From Geodermatophilus saharensis (GTDB lineage Bacteria > Actinomycetota > Actinomycetes > Mycobacteriales > Geodermatophilaceae), in assembly GCF_900188205.1 (NCBI RefSeq), contig NZ_FZOH01000006.1, forward strand, positions 186,001-250,000: DNA of 64,000 nt, read 5' to 3'. The translations under genes were made by a program, and so were the position numbers. The notes beneath the pieces were generated by a model that searched no databases, was not told the DNA's origin, and saw only the letters and a list, made by a program, of their open reading frames with translations. Shown piece after piece: positions 8,159 to 20,191 of the stretch; position 1 is the stretch's first letter; each line of letters opens with the position of its first letter.

Positions 8159-11100
8159 GTGCGGCCTCCATCACAGCTCGGTCCACGTCGGTGCCGGCGG
8201 CCTCGGCGGCGCGCCGGGCCTCGAGCGCGCGCCGGTAGTCGCGCGGCATGATCACGCTGAACTGCCCCGACCAGCGGCCCCAGTCGGCCAGCAGCGCGGC
8301 GGCCACCGGCGACTCGGTCTCGGCCTGGTAGCGCACCAGGACCTCCCGCAGCCACTGGGCGGACTCGACGTCGAGCGGCTCGACGTCGACCATCTCGGGG
8401 TTCACCCGGTGCCGGGCCAGGTCCAGCACGTACCCGACGCCACCGGACATGCCGGCCGCGACGTTGCGGCCGGTGGGCCCCAGGATCACCGCGCGGCCGC
8501 CGGTCATGTACTCCAGCGCGTGGTCGCCGACGCCCTCGACGACGGCCAGCGCCCCGGAGTTGCGCACGCAGAACCGCTCGCCGACCCGGCCGCGCAGGAA
8601 CACCTCCCCGCCGGTGGCGCCGTAGCCGATGACGTTGCCGGCGATGACGTTGTCCTCGGCGGCGAAGGTCGCCTCGCGGGCCGGGCGGACGACGACCCGC
8701 CCGCCCGAGAGCCCCTTGCCGACGTAGTCGTTGGCGTCGCCGAACAGCCGCATGGTGATCCCGCGGGGCAGGAACGCGCCGAAGGACTGGCCGGCCGACC
8801 CGGTGAAGGTCAGGTCGATGGTGTCGTCGGGCAGGCCCTGCCCGCCGAAGCGGCGGGTGACCATCGAGCCGAGCATGGTGCCGACGGTGCGGTTGACGTT
8901 GCGCACCGGCAGCTCCAGGCGCACCGGCCGGGCGTCGAGCAGCGCGCCCTCGCACAGCTGGATCAGCGTCTGGTCGAGGGCGAGGTCGAGGCCGTGGTCC
9001 TGGGTGCGGACCGCGCGCCGCGGCGCACCCTCGGGCAGCTCGGGCAGCGCCAGCGCCGGCGAGAGGTCCAGCCCGCGGGCCTTCCAGTGGTCGACCGCCT
9101 GGCGGGTGTCGAGCAGCTCGACGTGGCCGACGGCCTCGTCGACCGAGCGGAAGCCCAGCTGGGCCAGGTACTGCCGCACCTGCTCGGCGAGGAACTCGAA
9201 GAAGGTGACCACGAACTCCGGCCGCCCGGTGAACCGCTTGCGCAGCTCGGGGTTCTGGGTGGCGACGCCGACCGGGCAGGTGTCGAGGTGGCAGACCCGC
9301 ATCATGATGCAGCCGGAGACCACCAGCGGTGCGGTCGCGAAGCCGTACTCCTCGGCGCCGAGCAGCATCGCGACGACGACGTCGCGGCCGGTCTTCATCT
9401 GCCCGTCGACCTGCACCACGATCCGGTCGCGCAGGCCGTTGGCCAGCAGCGTCTGCTGCGTCTCGGCCAGGCCGAGCTCCCACGGCGAGCCGGCGTGCTT
9501 CAGCGAGGTCAGCGGCGCCGCGCCGGTGCCGCCGTCGTGCCCGGAGATCAGGACGACGTCGGCGTGGGCCTTGCTGACCCCGGCCGCGACCGTCCCGACG
9601 CCGACCTCGGCGACCAGCTTGACGTTCACCCGCGCCTGGTCGTTGGCGTTCTTCAGGTCGTGGATGAGCTGCTTGAGGTCCTCGATCGAGTAGATGTCGT
9701 GGTGCGGCGGCGGGCTGATCAGGCCGACGCCGGGGGTGGAGTGCCGGGTGCGGGCCACCCACGGGTAGACCTTGCCGCCGGGCAGCTGCCCGCCCTCGCC
9801 GGGCTTGGCGCCCTGCGCCATCTTGATCTGGACGTCGTCGGCGTTGACCAGGTACTCGCTGGTCACCCCGAAGCGGCCGCTGGCCACCTGCTTGATCGCC
9901 GAGCGGCGCAGGTCGCCGTTGGGGTCGGGCACGTACCGGTCGGGGTCCTCGCCGCCCTCCCCGGTGTTGGACCGCCCGCCGAGCCGGTTCATGGCGATGG
10001 CGAGGGTCTCGTGCGCCTCCTGCGAGATGGAGCCGTAGCTCATCGCGCCGGTCTGGAACCGCTTGACGATCTCGCTCGCCGGCTCGACCTCCTCGATCGG
10101 CACCGGCGGCCGCACGCCCTCCTTGACGGCGAACAGCCCGCGCAGGGTGGCGGCCTCCTCCGACAGCCGGTCGACGGTGTCGGTGTAGCGCTGGAAGACC
10201 TCGTACTGCCGCGAGCGGGTGGCGTGCTGGAGCAGGAACACCGTCTCGGGGTTGAACAGGTGCACCTCGCCCTCGCGGCGCCACTGGTACTCACCGCCGG
10301 TCTCCAGCCGGCGGTGGGCGCGCTCGGTCGGGTTCTCCGGGTAGGCGCGCCGGTGCCGCATGGCGACCTCCTCGGCGAGCACGTCCATGCCGACGCCGCC
10401 GAGGGGACAGGAGGTGCCGGTGAAGTACTCGTCGACGACGTCCTGCGACAGGCCGACCGCCTCGAAGATCTGCGCCATCGTGTACGAGCCGACGGTGCTG
10501 ATGCCCATCTTGCTCATGACCTTCAGGACGCCCTTGCCCAGCGCCTTGACGACGTTGCGGACCGCCTGGGCCGGCTGCACGCCGGTGAGGACGCCGTCGC
10601 GGATGAGGTCCTCGATGGACTCGAAGGCGAGGTAGGGGTTGACCGCGGCCGCGCCGTAGCCGAGCAGCAGCGCGACGTGGTGCACCTCGCGGCAGTCGCC
10701 GGACTCCACGACCAGGCCGACCTGCATCCGGGTGCGCTCGCGCACCAGGTGGTGGTGGACGGCGGCGGTCATGAGCAGCGACGGGATCGGGGCGCGCTTC
10801 TCGTCGCAGTCGCGGTCGGAGAGCACGATGATCCGGGCCCCGGCCGAGATGGCCCGGCTGACCTTGGCCCGCAGCTGCTCGACGGCCTCGACCAGCGCCG
10901 GGCCGCCGCCGGTGACGTCGAAGTGGCCGGTGATCCGGACGGCGGCGAAGCCGGGCAGGTCGCCGTCGTCGTCGATGTGCAGGATCTTGGCCAGCTCGTC
11001 GTTGTCGATGACCGGGAAGGGCAGGTACACCTGCCGGCAGGAGGCCGCGCCGGCCGAGAGCAGGTTCTGCTCGGGGCCGAAGGTGCGGCCCAGGCTGGTC

Positions 11101-12815
11101 ACCAGCTCCTCGCGGATGGCGTCCAGCGGCGGGTTGGTCACCTGCGCGAACAGCTGCCCGAAGTAGTCGTAGAGCTGCCGGGAGCGGTCCGACAGCGCGG
11201 CGATCGGGGTGTCGGTTCCCATCGAGCCGATCGGCTCGGCCCCGGTGGAGGCCATCGGGGTGAGCAGGACCCGCAGCTCCTCCTCGGTGTACCCGAACAG
11301 CTGCTGGCGGCGCACCACCGACTCGTGGCTGGGGCGCGCGCGCCGCCGCTCGGGCAGCGAGGGCAGGTGCACCAGGCCGGCGTGCAGCCAGTCCTCGTAG
11401 GGGTGCTCGGCGGCCAGGGCGCCCTTGACCTCCTCGTCGGAGACGATCCGCCCCGAGGAGGTGTCGACCAGGAACATCCGGCCCGGCTGCAGCCGGCCCT
11501 TGGCGACGACGTCGCCGGCGGGGATGTCGAGCACGCCGGTCTCGCTGGCCAGGACGACGAGGTCGTCCTTCGTGCGCAGCCAGCGGCCCGGGCGCAGGCC
11601 GTTGCGGTCGAGGACGGCGCCGATGAGCGTGCCGTCGGTGAAGGCCACGCAGGCCGGCCCGTCCCAGGGCTCCATGATCGAGGAGTGGAACCGGTAGAAC
11701 GCCCGCCGGGCCGGGTCCATCTCGTCGTGGTTCTCCCACGCCTCCGGGATCATCATCAGCACCGCGTGCGGCAGCGAGCGGCCCGACAGGTGCAGCAGCT
11801 CGAGCACCTCGTCGAAGGTGGCCGAGTCGCTGAAGTCGCTGGCGGTGACCGGGAAGACGCGCTCCAGGCCGAGCTCGCGCGCCGGGCCGGCGGGGCCGTC
11901 GAACAGGTCGGTCTCGAGCTGGGCCTCGCGGGCCCGCATCCGGTTGCGGTTGCCCTTGATGGTGTTGATCTCGCCGTTGTGGGCGATGAACCGGAACGGG
12001 TGGGCCAGCGGCCAGCTGGGGAAGGTGTTGGTGGAGAACCGGCTGTGCACCAGCGCGATCGCCGACTCGTAGCGCTCGTCGCGCAGGTCGGGGAAGAACG
12101 CGGGCAGCTGGTCGGTGGTGAGCATGCCCTTGTAGGTCAGCGTCCGCGACGACAGCGAGACCACGTACAGCGAGCTGCCGGCGTCGCGGGCCTCCCGCTC
12201 GGCGCGCTTGCGCAGCACGAAGGAGCGCCGCTCGAGCCGGGTGACGCCGTTGACCGCGCGCGGGCCGCCGAACGCGGCGGCGTCGGCGCGGGCGCCCATG
12301 GTCTCGGCGACGAACAGCTGCGCGAAGTGCGGCATGACCGCGCGGGCGGTGGGACCGAGGTCGGCGCCGTCGGGGTCGACCGGGACGTCGCGCCAGCCGA
12401 GGACGGTCAGCCCCTCCTCGGCGGCGATCCGCGCGACGTCGGCCTGGCGGGCGGCGCGCTCGCCGGCGTCGAGGGGCAGGAAGGCGATGCCGACGGCGTA
12501 CTCGCCCAGCGGCGGCAGGTCGAAGTCGACGGCGGCCCGCAGCAGCGCGTCGGGCACCTGGGTCAGGATGCCGGCGCCGTCGCCGGAGTTGGGCTCGGCG
12601 CCGGCCGCGCCGCGGTGGTCGAGGTTGTGCAGCGCGGTGAGGCCGGCGGCCACGATCGCGCGCGAGCGGCGGCCCCGGGCGTCGGCCACGAACGCGACAC
12701 CGCAGGCGTCGGAGTCGTTCGCCGGGTCGTAGAGGCCGGCGGTCGGCGGCGTGGCCGAGAAGGGCACGGCCGGGCCGGTGGTGGTGCGGGTGGCGGGGGT
12801 GCGGGACCCGGACAT
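8151..12815 (-). CDS. gltB: Glutamate synthase large subunit
   Basis: Alpha subunit of GOGAT, 1554 aa. It hydrolyses glutamine and transfers ammonia to 2-oxoglutarate, giving glutamate. Order: short propeptide, mature N-terminal nucleophile Cys38 in SDACGVAF (class II amidotransferase), central domain, FMN-binding synthase domain ([27 protein letters not shown]), 3Fe-4S cysteines in [12 protein letters not shown], and the C-terminal GXGXG beta-helix ([19 protein letters not shown]). The ATG at 12815 was chosen because it gives a normal short propeptide. A 13-bp hairpin lies 22 nt upstream in the leader. Confidence 0.96.
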   Translation of the reverse strand: MSGSRTPATRTTTGPAVPFSATPPTAGLYDPANDSDACGVAFVADARGRRSRAIVAAGLTALHNLDHRGAAGAEPNSGDGAGILTQVPDALLRAAVDFDLPPLGEYAVGIAFLPLDAGERAARQADVARIAAEEGLTVLGWRDVPVDPDGADLGPTARAVMPHFAQLFVAETMGARADAAAFGGPRAVNGVTRLERRSFVLRKRAEREARDAGSSLYVVSLSSRTLTYKGMLTTDQLPAFFPDLRDERYESAIALVHSRFSTNTFPSWPLAHPFRFIAHNGEINTIKGNRNRMRAREAQLETDLFDGPAGPARELGLERVFPVTASDFSDSATFDEVLELLHLSGRSLPHAVLMMIPEAWENHDEMDPARRAFYRFHSSIMEPWDGPACVAFTDGTLIGAVLDRNGLRPGRWLRTKDDLVVLASETGVLDIPAGDVVAKGRLQPGRMFLVDTSSGRIVSDEEVKGALAAEHPYEDWLHAGLVHLPSLPERRRARPSHESVVRRQQLFGYTEEELRVLLTPMASTGAEPIGSMGTDTPIAALSDRSRQLYDYFGQLFAQVTNPPLDAIREELVTSLGRTFGPEQNLLSAGAASCRQVYLPFPVIDNDELAKILHIDDDGDLPGFAAVRITGHFDVTGGGPALVEAVEQLRAKVSRAISAGARIIVLSDRDCDEKRAPIPSLLMTAAVHHHLVRERTRMQVGLVVESGDCREVHHVALLLGYGAAAVNPYLAFESIEDLIRDGVLTGVQPAQAVRNVVKALGKGVLKVMSKMGISTVGSYTMAQIFEAVGLSQDVVDEYFTGTSCPLGGVGMDVLAEEVAMRHRRAYPENPTERAHRRLETGGEYQWRREGEVHLFNPETVFLLQHATRSRQYEVFQRYTDTVDRLSEEAATLRGLFAVKEGVRPPVPIEEVEPASEIVKRFQTGAMSYGSISQEAHETLAIAMNRLGGRSNTGEGGEDPDRYVPDPNGDLRRSAIKQVASGRFGVTSEYLVNADDVQIKMAQGAKPGEGGQLPGGKVYPWVARTRHSTPGVGLISPPPHHDIYSIEDLKQLIHDLKNANDQARVNVKLVAEVGVGTVAAGVSKAHADVVLISGHDGGTGAAPLTSLKHAGSPWELGLAETQQTLLANGLRDRIVVQVDGQMKTGRDVVVAMLLGAEEYGFATAPLVVSGCIMMRVCHLDTCPVGVATQNPELRKRFTGRPEFVVTFFEFLAEQVRQYLAQLGFRSVDEAVGHVELLDTRQAVDHWKARGLDLSPALALPELPEGAPRRAVRTQDHGLDLALDQTLIQLCEGALLDARPVRLELPVRNVNRTVGTMLGSMVTRRFGGQGLPDDTIDLTFTGSAGQSFGAFLPRGITMRLFGDANDYVGKGLSGGRVVVRPAREATFAAEDNVIAGNVIGYGATGGEVFLRGRVGERFCVRNSGALAVVEGVGDHALEYMTGGRAVILGPTGRNVAAGMSGGVGYVLDLARHRVNPEMVDVEPLDVESAQWLREVLVRYQAETESPVAAALLADWGRWSGQFSVIMPRDYRRALEARRAAEAAGTDVDRAVMEAARG

Positions 12816-12836
12816 GGTCACTCCCGTCGTCGGCTG

Positions 12837-12865
12837 CCGCGCCGTCCTCGCGGAGGACGGCGCGG
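12837..12865 (-). promoter_or_regulatory. 13-bp stem-loop in the gltB leader
   Basis: A perfect 13-bp stem (12837-12849 with 12853-12865) with a 3-nt GCG loop. It lies between lgt (ending 13134) and gltB (starting 12815), both minus-strand. It could terminate lgt or trp read-through, or act as an attenuator of gltBD. The remainder of the 318-bp gap (12816-13133) shows no ORF with a recognisable product and no riboswitch I know. Confidence 0.5.
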
Positions 12866-13133
12866 GAGCACGGCCGGTGGTCAGGGGGGCGGTGCGACGG
12901 AGCCGCGGGGAGCGGCCCGGTCTGCGGTGAGCCGGCGTCCGGCGGACACGGTGTGCCCGGACCGGCTGAGCTCGCGGCCCCGCGGGTGGTGCCACGGGGT
13001 CGTCGTCCGCGGGGCAGCACTGGCCCGGTTCCGACACGTGCGACGACCCAGGATCGCTGGGGAGTCTGCCCAGGAGGGTACACAGCCGCAACGCGCCGTC
13101 CACGCGTCCCGACGGTGTCCGCGGCGCGTCCGC

Positions 13134-14075
13134 TCAGGGCGTCCCGGGTGTGTCGGAGGAGCGGTCCGCCGACCGCCGGACGTCCGGTGCGGCGGGGTCG
13201 CCGGCCACCTCGCCGTCGGGGTCCCCGGGGGTGTCCCCGGCGGTGTCGTCGGTGGGGTGCACCCGGTCGACGACCTCCCGCGGGCGGCCGCGCTGCCACA
13301 CCAGGTAGGCGACGGCGAGCAGGCCGACCACGATGCAGGTGAACACGTTGAGCCGGACGCCGAGGATCCGGTTGGCGTCGTCGATGCGCAGCAGCTCGAT
13401 CCACAGCCGGCCGGCGCAGTACAGCGCGACGTAGAGGGCGAACGCCCGGCCGTGGGAGAGGCGGAACCGGCGGTCGGCCCACACGACGACGGCGGCCGCG
13501 GCGAGGTTCCACAGCAGCTCGTAGAGGAACGTCGGGTGGAACGTGGCGAAGGCCTCGTAGCCGGCGGGGCGGTGCGCGGCGTCGATCTCCAGCGCCCACG
13601 GCAGCGTCGTCGGCCGGCCGAAGAGCTCCTGGTTGAACCAGTTGCCGAGGCGGCCGATGGCCTGGGCGACCAGCAGGCCGGGGGCGATGGCGTCGGCGAA
13701 GGCCGGCAGCGGGATGCCGCGGCGGCGGCAGGCGATCCACGCGCCGACGCCACCGAGGGCGATCGCACCCCAGATGCCGAGGCCGCCCTCCCAGATCGCG
13801 AAGGCCCGCAGCGGGTCGCCGCCCTCGCCGAAGTAGGGCTGCGGCGTGGTGACGACGTGGTAGAGCCGGCCGCCGAGGATGCCGAAGGGCACCGCCCAGA
13901 CGGCGATGTCGAGGACCTCACCGGGCCGCCCGCCGCGGGCCACCCAGCGCCGCTCGGCGATCCAGCAGGCGGCCACGATGCCGGCGATGATGCACAGCGC
14001 GTAGGCCCGCAGCGGGAACGGCCCGAGGTACCAGGTGCCCTGCGCGGGGCTGGGGATCGCCGCGAGCGTGCTCAC
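13134..14075 (-). CDS. lgt: Phosphatidylglycerol-prolipoprotein diacylglyceryl transferase
   Basis: Integral membrane enzyme, 313 aa, that adds diacylglycerol to the lipobox Cys of prolipoproteins, the first step of lipoprotein maturation. About seven membrane segments. The Lgt signature is GRLGNWFNQELFGRP, with upstream GGRLYHVVT and downstream HPTFLYELLWN. The C-terminus carries a hydrophilic Asp/Pro/Thr-rich cytoplasmic tail (about 265-313), common in actinobacterial Lgt. The GTG at 14075 overlaps the trpA stop as GTGA. The lipoproteins ending at 147 and 55543 are predicted substrates. Confidence 0.95.
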   Translation of the reverse strand: MSTLAAIPSPAQGTWYLGPFPLRAYALCIIAGIVAACWIAERRWVARGGRPGEVLDIAVWAVPFGILGGRLYHVVTTPQPYFGEGGDPLRAFAIWEGGLGIWGAIALGGVGAWIACRRRGIPLPAFADAIAPGLLVAQAIGRLGNWFNQELFGRPTTLPWALEIDAAHRPAGYEAFATFHPTFLYELLWNLAAAAVVVWADRRFRLSHGRAFALYVALYCAGRLWIELLRIDDANRILGVRLNVFTCIVVGLLAVAYLVWQRGRPREVVDRVHPTDDTAGDTPGDPDGEVAGDPAAPDVRRSADRSSDTPGTP

Positions 14076-14871
14076 GAGGGCACGCCCGCACCGCGGCGCA
14101 CGCCCTCGGCGAGCTCGGCCGACAGCGCCCGCACGCCCTCGGGGCCACGGCCGTCGAGCACCCGCCGGACGTAGGCGGACCCGACGATGACGCCGTCGGC
14201 GAAACCGGCCACCTCCGCGGCCTGGTCGCCGGTGGAGACGCCGAGGCCGACGCACACCGGCAGCTCGCCGGCGACGGCGCGGGTGCGGGTGACCAGCCGC
14301 TCGGCCGCGTCGCTCACCGTGGCCCGGGCGCCGGTGACGCCCATCGTCGAGGCGGCGTAGACGAAGCCGCGGCAGGCGGCGACGGTGGCGGCCAGGCGGG
14401 CGTCGGTGGACGACGGCGCGACGAGGAAGACCCGGTCGAGGCCGGTGCGCTCGGTGGCGGCCAGCCACGGGGCGGCCTCGTCGGGGATCAGGTCGGGGGT
14501 GATCGCGCCCGCGCCCCCGGCGGCGGCCAGGTCGTCGGCGAACCGGTCGACGCCGTAGTGCTCGATCGGGTTCCAGTAGCTCATCACCACCGGCACCGCC
14601 CCGGCGTCGGCGACCGCGCGGACCGCGCCGAACACGTCGCGCAGGCCCACGCCGGCCCGGACGGCGACGTCCATCGCCTCCTGGATGACCGGGCCCTCCA
14701 TGCCGGGGTCGGAGTACGGGACGCCGATCTCCACCGCGTCGGCGCCGCCCTCGACCAGGGCGACCATGGCCTCGATCGAGCGGGGCACGTCGGGGTACCC
14801 GACCGGCAGGTAGCCGAGCAGCGCGGCCCGCCCCTCGGCCCGCGCCTGCGCGATCCGGTCCTGCAGCGCGC

Positions 14872-14875
<4 letters not shown>
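14072..14875 (-). CDS. trpA: Tryptophan synthase alpha subunit
   Basis: Cleaves indole-3-glycerol phosphate to indole and glyceraldehyde-3-phosphate and channels indole to TrpB. A TIM barrel of 267 aa. Visible motifs are GYLPVGYPD (family usually GYLTAGYP), the catalytic Glu/Asp region [28 protein letters not shown] and the phosphate-binding CVGLGVS plus [11 protein letters not shown]. The GTG at 14875 overlaps the trpB stop by four bases, and its own stop overlaps lgt in the same way. Confidence 0.96.
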
Positions 14876-16221
<1,346 letters not shown>

Positions 16222-16276
16222 GCGCCCAGTGTCCCGCGCCGCGGCGCCCGTGCGGTGGAGGGGGTCCGCGGGGCCG

Positions 16277-17086
16277 TCAGCGGGTCGTGCGGGGCACCGC
16301 GGGGTGCGACCCGGCGGTGACCAGGTCGGCGACCGCCTGGCGGGGGTCGCCGGCGGTGACCAGGCCCTCGCCGACCAGGACGGCGTCGGCACCGGCGGCG
16401 GCGTAGGCGATGAGCTCGCGCGGGCCGCGGACGCCGGACTCGGCGACCTTGACCACCTCCGAGGGCAGGCCCGGCGCGATCCGCTCGAAGGTGCCGAGGT
16501 CGATCTCGAGGGTGGTGAGGTCGCGGGCGTTGACGCCGATGACCGAGGCACCGGCGGCCAGGGCGCGGTCGGCCTCGGCCTCGGTGTGCACCTCCACCAG
16601 CGCCGTCATGCCCAGCGACTCGACCCGCTCGAGCAGGCCCAGCAGCGCGTTCTGCTCCAGGGCGGCGACGATGAGCAGGACGACGTCGGCGCCGTGCGCC
16701 CGCGCCTCGTGCACCTGGTAGCTGCTGACGACGAAGTCCTTGCACAGCACCGGCACGTCGACGGCGGCGCGGACGGCGGCGAGGTCGGCCTGCGAGCCGC
16801 CGAACCGGCGCCGCTCGGTGAGCACGCTGATGACCCGGGCGCCGCCCGCGGCGTACTGCCGGGCGAGGACGGTGGGGTCGGGGATGTCGGCGAGGGCGCC
16901 CTTGCTGGGGCTGCGGCGCTTGACCTCGGCGATGACGCCGACACCGGGCTCGCGCAGGGCGGCGAGCGCGTCCCGCGCAGGGCGGGCGTCGCGGGCGGCG
17001 GCCTTCACCTCGGCCAGCGGGGTGGCCACCTCGCGCGCCGCGACGTCCTCACGGACGCCGGCGACGATGTCGTCGAGGACGGTCAC
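16277..17086 (-). CDS. trpC: Indole-3-glycerol phosphate synthase
   Basis: Ring closure of carboxyphenylamino-deoxyribulose phosphate to indole-3-glycerol phosphate. A 269-aa TIM barrel with catalytic Lys in [11 protein letters not shown], the loop [12 protein letters not shown], Glu in LVEVHTE, Asn in GVNARDLTT and phosphate-binding VAESGVR and AVLVGEGL. The GTG start has a GAGGAGG ribosome site about 4 nt upstream. TAGGGT on the minus strand at 17144-17149, overlapping the stop of the upstream membrane-protein gene, could be a separate promoter. Confidence 0.96.
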   Translation of the reverse strand: MTVLDDIVAGVREDVAAREVATPLAEVKAAARDARPARDALAALREPGVGVIAEVKRRSPSKGALADIPDPTVLARQYAAGGARVISVLTERRRFGGSQADLAAVRAAVDVPVLCKDFVVSSYQVHEARAHGADVVLLIVAALEQNALLGLLERVESLGMTALVEVHTEAEADRALAAGASVIGVNARDLTTLEIDLGTFERIAPGLPSEVVKVAESGVRGPRELIAYAAAGADAVLVGEGLVTAGDPRQAVADLVTAGSHPAVPRTTR

Positions 17087-17146
17087 ACCGCCTCCTCGCT
17101 GCTGGTCGTCGGGTCTGCCCGGTCCCGCCGGGACGGTCGCTCCACC

Positions 17147-17779
17147 CTAACGGCGGCGGTCCGGGGGGCCGGGCGCCGGGTCGTCGGCGGGTTCCCCGTC
17201 GTCGGTGGGGTCGTCCCCGCGGTCGAGCGCACGCCAGGCGTCGAGCGCCCGCTCCTCCTCGGTGCGCGCCCGCGCCGGGGCGGGCGCGGCGGCCGCGGGC
17301 GTGCGCTCGTAGCGGCCGCCCATGCCGGGCCACCGCCGTCCCCGGGCGAGGACCAGCCCGCCCGCGGCGAGCGCGACGACGGCCGCGACCAGGCAGAGCG
17401 CCGGCCAGGCGGCGGCGAGCTCGGCGGTGCGCCGCTCCCCCGGCGCCGCCGTCCCGGGATCGGCGGCACCGGTCAGCACCCGCAGCCCCGACCAGCCCAG
17501 CGCCGCGCCGGAGAGCACCACCAGCGCGCCGACGACGGCGCGCCCGGCGCCGCGGACGGCGAGCACCGCCACCGCGGCGGCGAGCAGCAGCAGGCCGGCG
17601 GCGGGGACCAGCGGGGCGAGCGCCGACCCGGTCAGCGCCTCGGTGACCGGCGGCAGCGGCGGGCGGCGGGTGACGGTGACCGTGGACCAGGTCTGCCCGC
17701 CGGCCGTCAGCGCGAGCGCGCCGGCCAGCGCGCAGCCGGCCAGCGCCGTCCCGAGCTCGCGCCGCGCCGTCGGTGTCAC
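17147..17779 (-). CDS. Trp-operon-associated membrane protein
   Basis: Integral membrane protein of 210 aa in the position of the TIGR02234 (Trp_oprn_chp) family found between trpE and trpC in actinobacteria; molecular role unknown. Four hydrophobic segments (about 10-28, 50-70, 78-98 and 120-142), with the extracytoplasmic-type GGQTWSTVTV motif after the first, as in the family. The C-terminal 60 residues are hydrophilic, Ala/Pro/Arg/Asp-rich. The GTG at 17779 overlaps the trpE stop as GTGA, so it is translationally coupled to trpE. Confidence 0.85.
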   Translation of the reverse strand: MTPTARRELGTALAGCALAGALALTAGGQTWSTVTVTRRPPLPPVTEALTGSALAPLVPAAGLLLLAAAVAVLAVRGAGRAVVGALVVLSGAALGWSGLRVLTGAADPGTAAPGERRTAELAAAWPALCLVAAVVALAAGGLVLARGRRWPGMGGRYERTPAAAAPAPARARTEEERALDAWRALDRGDDPTDDGEPADDPAPGPPDRRR

Positions 17780-19287
17780 CTCACCTCCCGCATGCCCTCC
17801 GCCGTCGCGATCGCCGAGAGCACCGCCCGCGCCTTGTGCCGGGTCTCGGCCTCCTCGGTGGCCGGGTCGCTGTCGGCGACGATGCCGGCGCCGGCCTGCA
17901 CGTAGGCGCGGCCCTGGTGCAGCACGGCGGTGCGGATGGCGATGGCCATGTCCATGTCGCCGCCGGCGTCGACGTACCCGACGGTGCCGGCGTAGAGCGC
18001 CCGCCGGGTGGGCTCGAGCGACTCGATGATCTCCATGGCCCGCGGCTTCGGGGCGCCGGAGACGGTGCCGGCCGGGAAGGTGGCGTCGAAGACGTCGAGG
18101 GCGTCGCGGTCGGGGCTGACCTCGCCGGAGACGGTCGAGACCAGGTGCATGACGTGGCTGTAGTACTCGACGCGCATGAAGTCGGGCACCTCGACCGTGC
18201 CCGGCACGCAGACCCGGCCGAGGTCGTTGCGGGCGAGGTCGACGAGCATCACGTGCTCGGCGCGCTCCTTGGGGTCGGCCAGCAGGCCCTCGGCCAGCCG
18301 CAGGTCCTCCTCCTCGGTGGCCCCGCGCGGGCGGGTGCCGGCCGGCGGGTGGACGACGGCCTGGCTGCCGGTGACGGTGACCAGCGCCTCCGGGGAGGAG
18401 CCGACGACGTCGAAGGGCGTCTCCCGGCCGGCGAAGCGCAGCAGGTACATGTACGGCGAGGGGTTGGTCGCCCGCAGCACCCGGTAGAGGTCGAGCGCGT
18501 CGACGTCGGTGTCGGTCTGGAACCGCTGCGCGAGCACCACCTGGAAGGCGTCGCCGGCGCGGATGTGCTCGCGGACGGTCTCCACCCCGGCCTCGTACTC
18601 CCCCGGCGCCATGGTGCTGCGCACCGGCGGCGGCTCGGCCGGGGTGAAGGTGGCCACCCCCGGCGGCACGGCCTTGGTGAGGTCGGCGGCCATGGCGTCC
18701 AGGCGGGCGACGGCGTCGTCCCAGGCCGCGCCGGCGTCCTCGGCGGTCCGCCGGAACGCGTTGGCGATGAGCAGCACGGTGCCGTCGGTGTGGTCGAGGA
18801 CGGCGAGGTCGGTGACCAGGGCCAGCGACAGCTCGGGCATGCCGAGGTCGTCGGCGGCGGTGGTGGGCAGCCGCTCCAGGCGCCGGACGACGTCGTAGCC
18901 GAGGTAGCCGACCAGCCCGCCGGTGAGCCGCGGCAGGTCGGGGGTGCGCGGCGAGCGCAGCCGCCGGGACAGCGTGCGGACCGCGGCCAGCGGGTCGTCG
19001 GGCAGGTCGTCGGTGACGCCGGGCAGCCGGTCGCCGAGCCAGAGGGTGCGCCCGTCGCGCTCGGTGAGGACGCCGGCGCTGCGCACGCCGACGAAGCTGT
19101 AGCGCGACCACCGCTTGCCCTGCTCGGCCGACTCCAGCAGCACGGTGCCCGGGCGGTTGCCGGCGAGCTTGCGGTAGACGCCGACCGCGGTCTCGCCGTC
19201 GGCCAGCAGCCGCCGGGTGACCGGCACGACCGGCTGGTCGGCGGCGAGGAAGTCCTCGCGGGACGGGGTGGTCTCACCGAGCCGCAC
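17776..19287 (-). CDS. trpE: Anthranilate synthase component I
   Basis: Chorismate to anthranilate, committed step of tryptophan synthesis, 503 aa. The N-terminal domain has [18 protein letters not shown], which includes the LLES feedback motif that senses tryptophan. The chorismate-binding domain contains [61 protein letters not shown] and [12 protein letters not shown]. The GTG at 19287 lies inside the 3' end of hisI (14-bp overlap). The amidotransferase subunit TrpG is not in the window. Confidence 0.96.
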   Translation of the reverse strand: MRLGETTPSREDFLAADQPVVPVTRRLLADGETAVGVYRKLAGNRPGTVLLESAEQGKRWSRYSFVGVRSAGVLTERDGRTLWLGDRLPGVTDDLPDDPLAAVRTLSRRLRSPRTPDLPRLTGGLVGYLGYDVVRRLERLPTTAADDLGMPELSLALVTDLAVLDHTDGTVLLIANAFRRTAEDAGAAWDDAVARLDAMAADLTKAVPPGVATFTPAEPPPVRSTMAPGEYEAGVETVREHIRAGDAFQVVLAQRFQTDTDVDALDLYRVLRATNPSPYMYLLRFAGRETPFDVVGSSPEALVTVTGSQAVVHPPAGTRPRGATEEEDLRLAEGLLADPKERAEHVMLVDLARNDLGRVCVPGTVEVPDFMRVEYYSHVMHLVSTVSGEVSPDRDALDVFDATFPAGTVSGAPKPRAMEIIESLEPTRRALYAGTVGYVDAGGDMDMAIAIRTAVLHQGRAYVQAGAGIVADSDPATEEAETRHKARAVLSAIATAEGMREVR

Positions 19288-19639
19288 GGGTGACCTCCAG
19301 GTCGCGGGAGAAGCAGGAGCGCGCGCCGGTGTGGCAGGCCGGGCCCTCCTGGTCGACCATCACGAGCAGCGCGTCGCCGTCGCAGTCCAGGCGCACGTCG
19401 CGGACCCACTGCCGGTTCCCGGAGGTCTCGCCCTTGACCCAGTACTCCCGCCGGCTGCGCGACCAGTAGGTGGCGCGGCCCGTGGTCAGCGTGCGGCGCA
19501 GCGCCTCGTCGTCCATCCAGGCGAGCATGAGCACCTCGCCGGTGCCGTGCTGCTGGACGACGGCGGCGACCAGCCCGGCGGGGTCGCGGCGCAGCAGCGC
19601 GGCGACGGCGGGGTCGAGAGCGGAGTCGACGGCGGGCAT
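19274..19639 (-). CDS. hisI: Phosphoribosyl-AMP cyclohydrolase
   Basis: Third step of histidine synthesis, opening the PR-AMP ring. 121 aa, the single-domain form without HisE. Metal and active-site residues are visible in [37 protein letters not shown] and [13 protein letters not shown] at 19639 with GAGAAT 7 nt upstream. It overlaps trpE by 14 bp, joining his and trp expression. Confidence 0.95.
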   Translation of the reverse strand: MPAVDSALDPAVAALLRRDPAGLVAAVVQQHGTGEVLMLAWMDDEALRRTLTTGRATYWSRSRREYWVKGETSGNRQWVRDVRLDCDGDALLVMVDQEGPACHTGARSCFSRDLEVTRAAR

Positions 19640-19646
19640 GCCGGCG

Positions 19647-19652
19647 ATTCTC
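19647..19652 (-). promoter_or_regulatory. Putative -10 box (GAGAAT) of hisI
   Basis: GAGAAT on the minus strand, 7 nt before the hisI ATG. It would drive hisI-trpE from a near-leaderless start. Confidence 0.35.
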
Positions 19653-19653
19653 C

Positions 19654-19670
19654 CCCGCCCGCGGGGCGGG
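19654..19670 (-). terminator. Short GC hairpin behind the 19676-20191 gene
   Basis: A 7-bp stem CCCGCCC/GGGCGGG with a GCG loop, starting 5 nt beyond the stop codon of the minus-strand membrane-protein gene and just before the hisI promoter box. Confidence 0.45.
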
Positions 19671-19675
19671 CCCGC

Positions 19676-20191
19676 TCAGCGGCCCCGCAGCGCCCGGCGG
19701 ACGGCGAGCCAGCGCCCGCTCGGCGGGGACAGGGCCAGCGCGGCGGTGGTCACCGCGACCGCGCCGAAGGCCAGCGCGGTGCCGCCGAAGACCAGCCGGT
19801 CGGTCTCGTAGACGCCGAACGGCCCGGCTCCGACCTGGTACAGCCACCAGCCGACGACGCCGAGCTCCACCGCGCAGGTGACCACCAGGGTCCGGCGGTC
19901 GATGCCGGCGGCCAGCAGCACGACGCCGGTGACCAGGGCCCCGGCGGCGGCGAGCTCCAGGAGCGCCAGCACCAGGCCCTGCCGCGGCACGGGAGAGCCC
20001 AGCTCGCCGTAGAGGTCGCTGGCACCGGCGAACCACCAGGTGGCTCCCGCCCCGGGCACCGAGGCGGCGGCGAGCAGGCAGGCGAGCACGCACGCGGTGA
20101 CCAGGGTGCCCGGCCGGCGCGGCGCGGCGGAGGGCGGCAGCGGGGGCGCCGCGGGCGGGAACGGAACGGGGTGCCCGGGCCGGCCGGTCAC
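19676..20191 (-). CDS. Small four-helix membrane protein
   Basis: 171 aa with a Pro-rich N-terminus (about 25 residues) and four hydrophobic segments at about 29-52, 70-93, 101-120 and 132-152. It ends in ALSPPSGRWLAVRRA. That ending is shared with the 139-aa protein at 23119-23538 (ALSPPVGRWLADARA), so the two look like paralogues. The GTG at 20191 overlaps the stop of the next upstream gene (GTGA). No function recognised. Confidence 0.7.
   Translation of the reverse strand: MTGRPGHPVPFPPAAPPLPPSAAPRRPGTLVTACVLACLLAAASVPGAGATWWFAGASDLYGELGSPVPRQGLVLALLELAAAGALVTGVVLLAAGIDRRTLVVTCAVELGVVGWWLYQVGAGPFGVYETDRLVFGGTALAFGAVAVTTAALALSPPSGRWLAVRRALRGR

Noticed and set aside
12816-13103. N-terminal extension of gltB by 96 codons
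   Set aside because: The extension has no family similarity and would bury the catalytic N-terminal Cys behind an unusually long propeptide; the ATG at 12815 gives the normal form.
8088-14174. A 2028-codon open frame on the plus strand across gltB, lgt and trpA
   Set aside because: Shadow frame opposite real minus-strand genes. It is Val/Gly/Asp/His-rich with no domain pattern; very high GC keeps antisense frames open.
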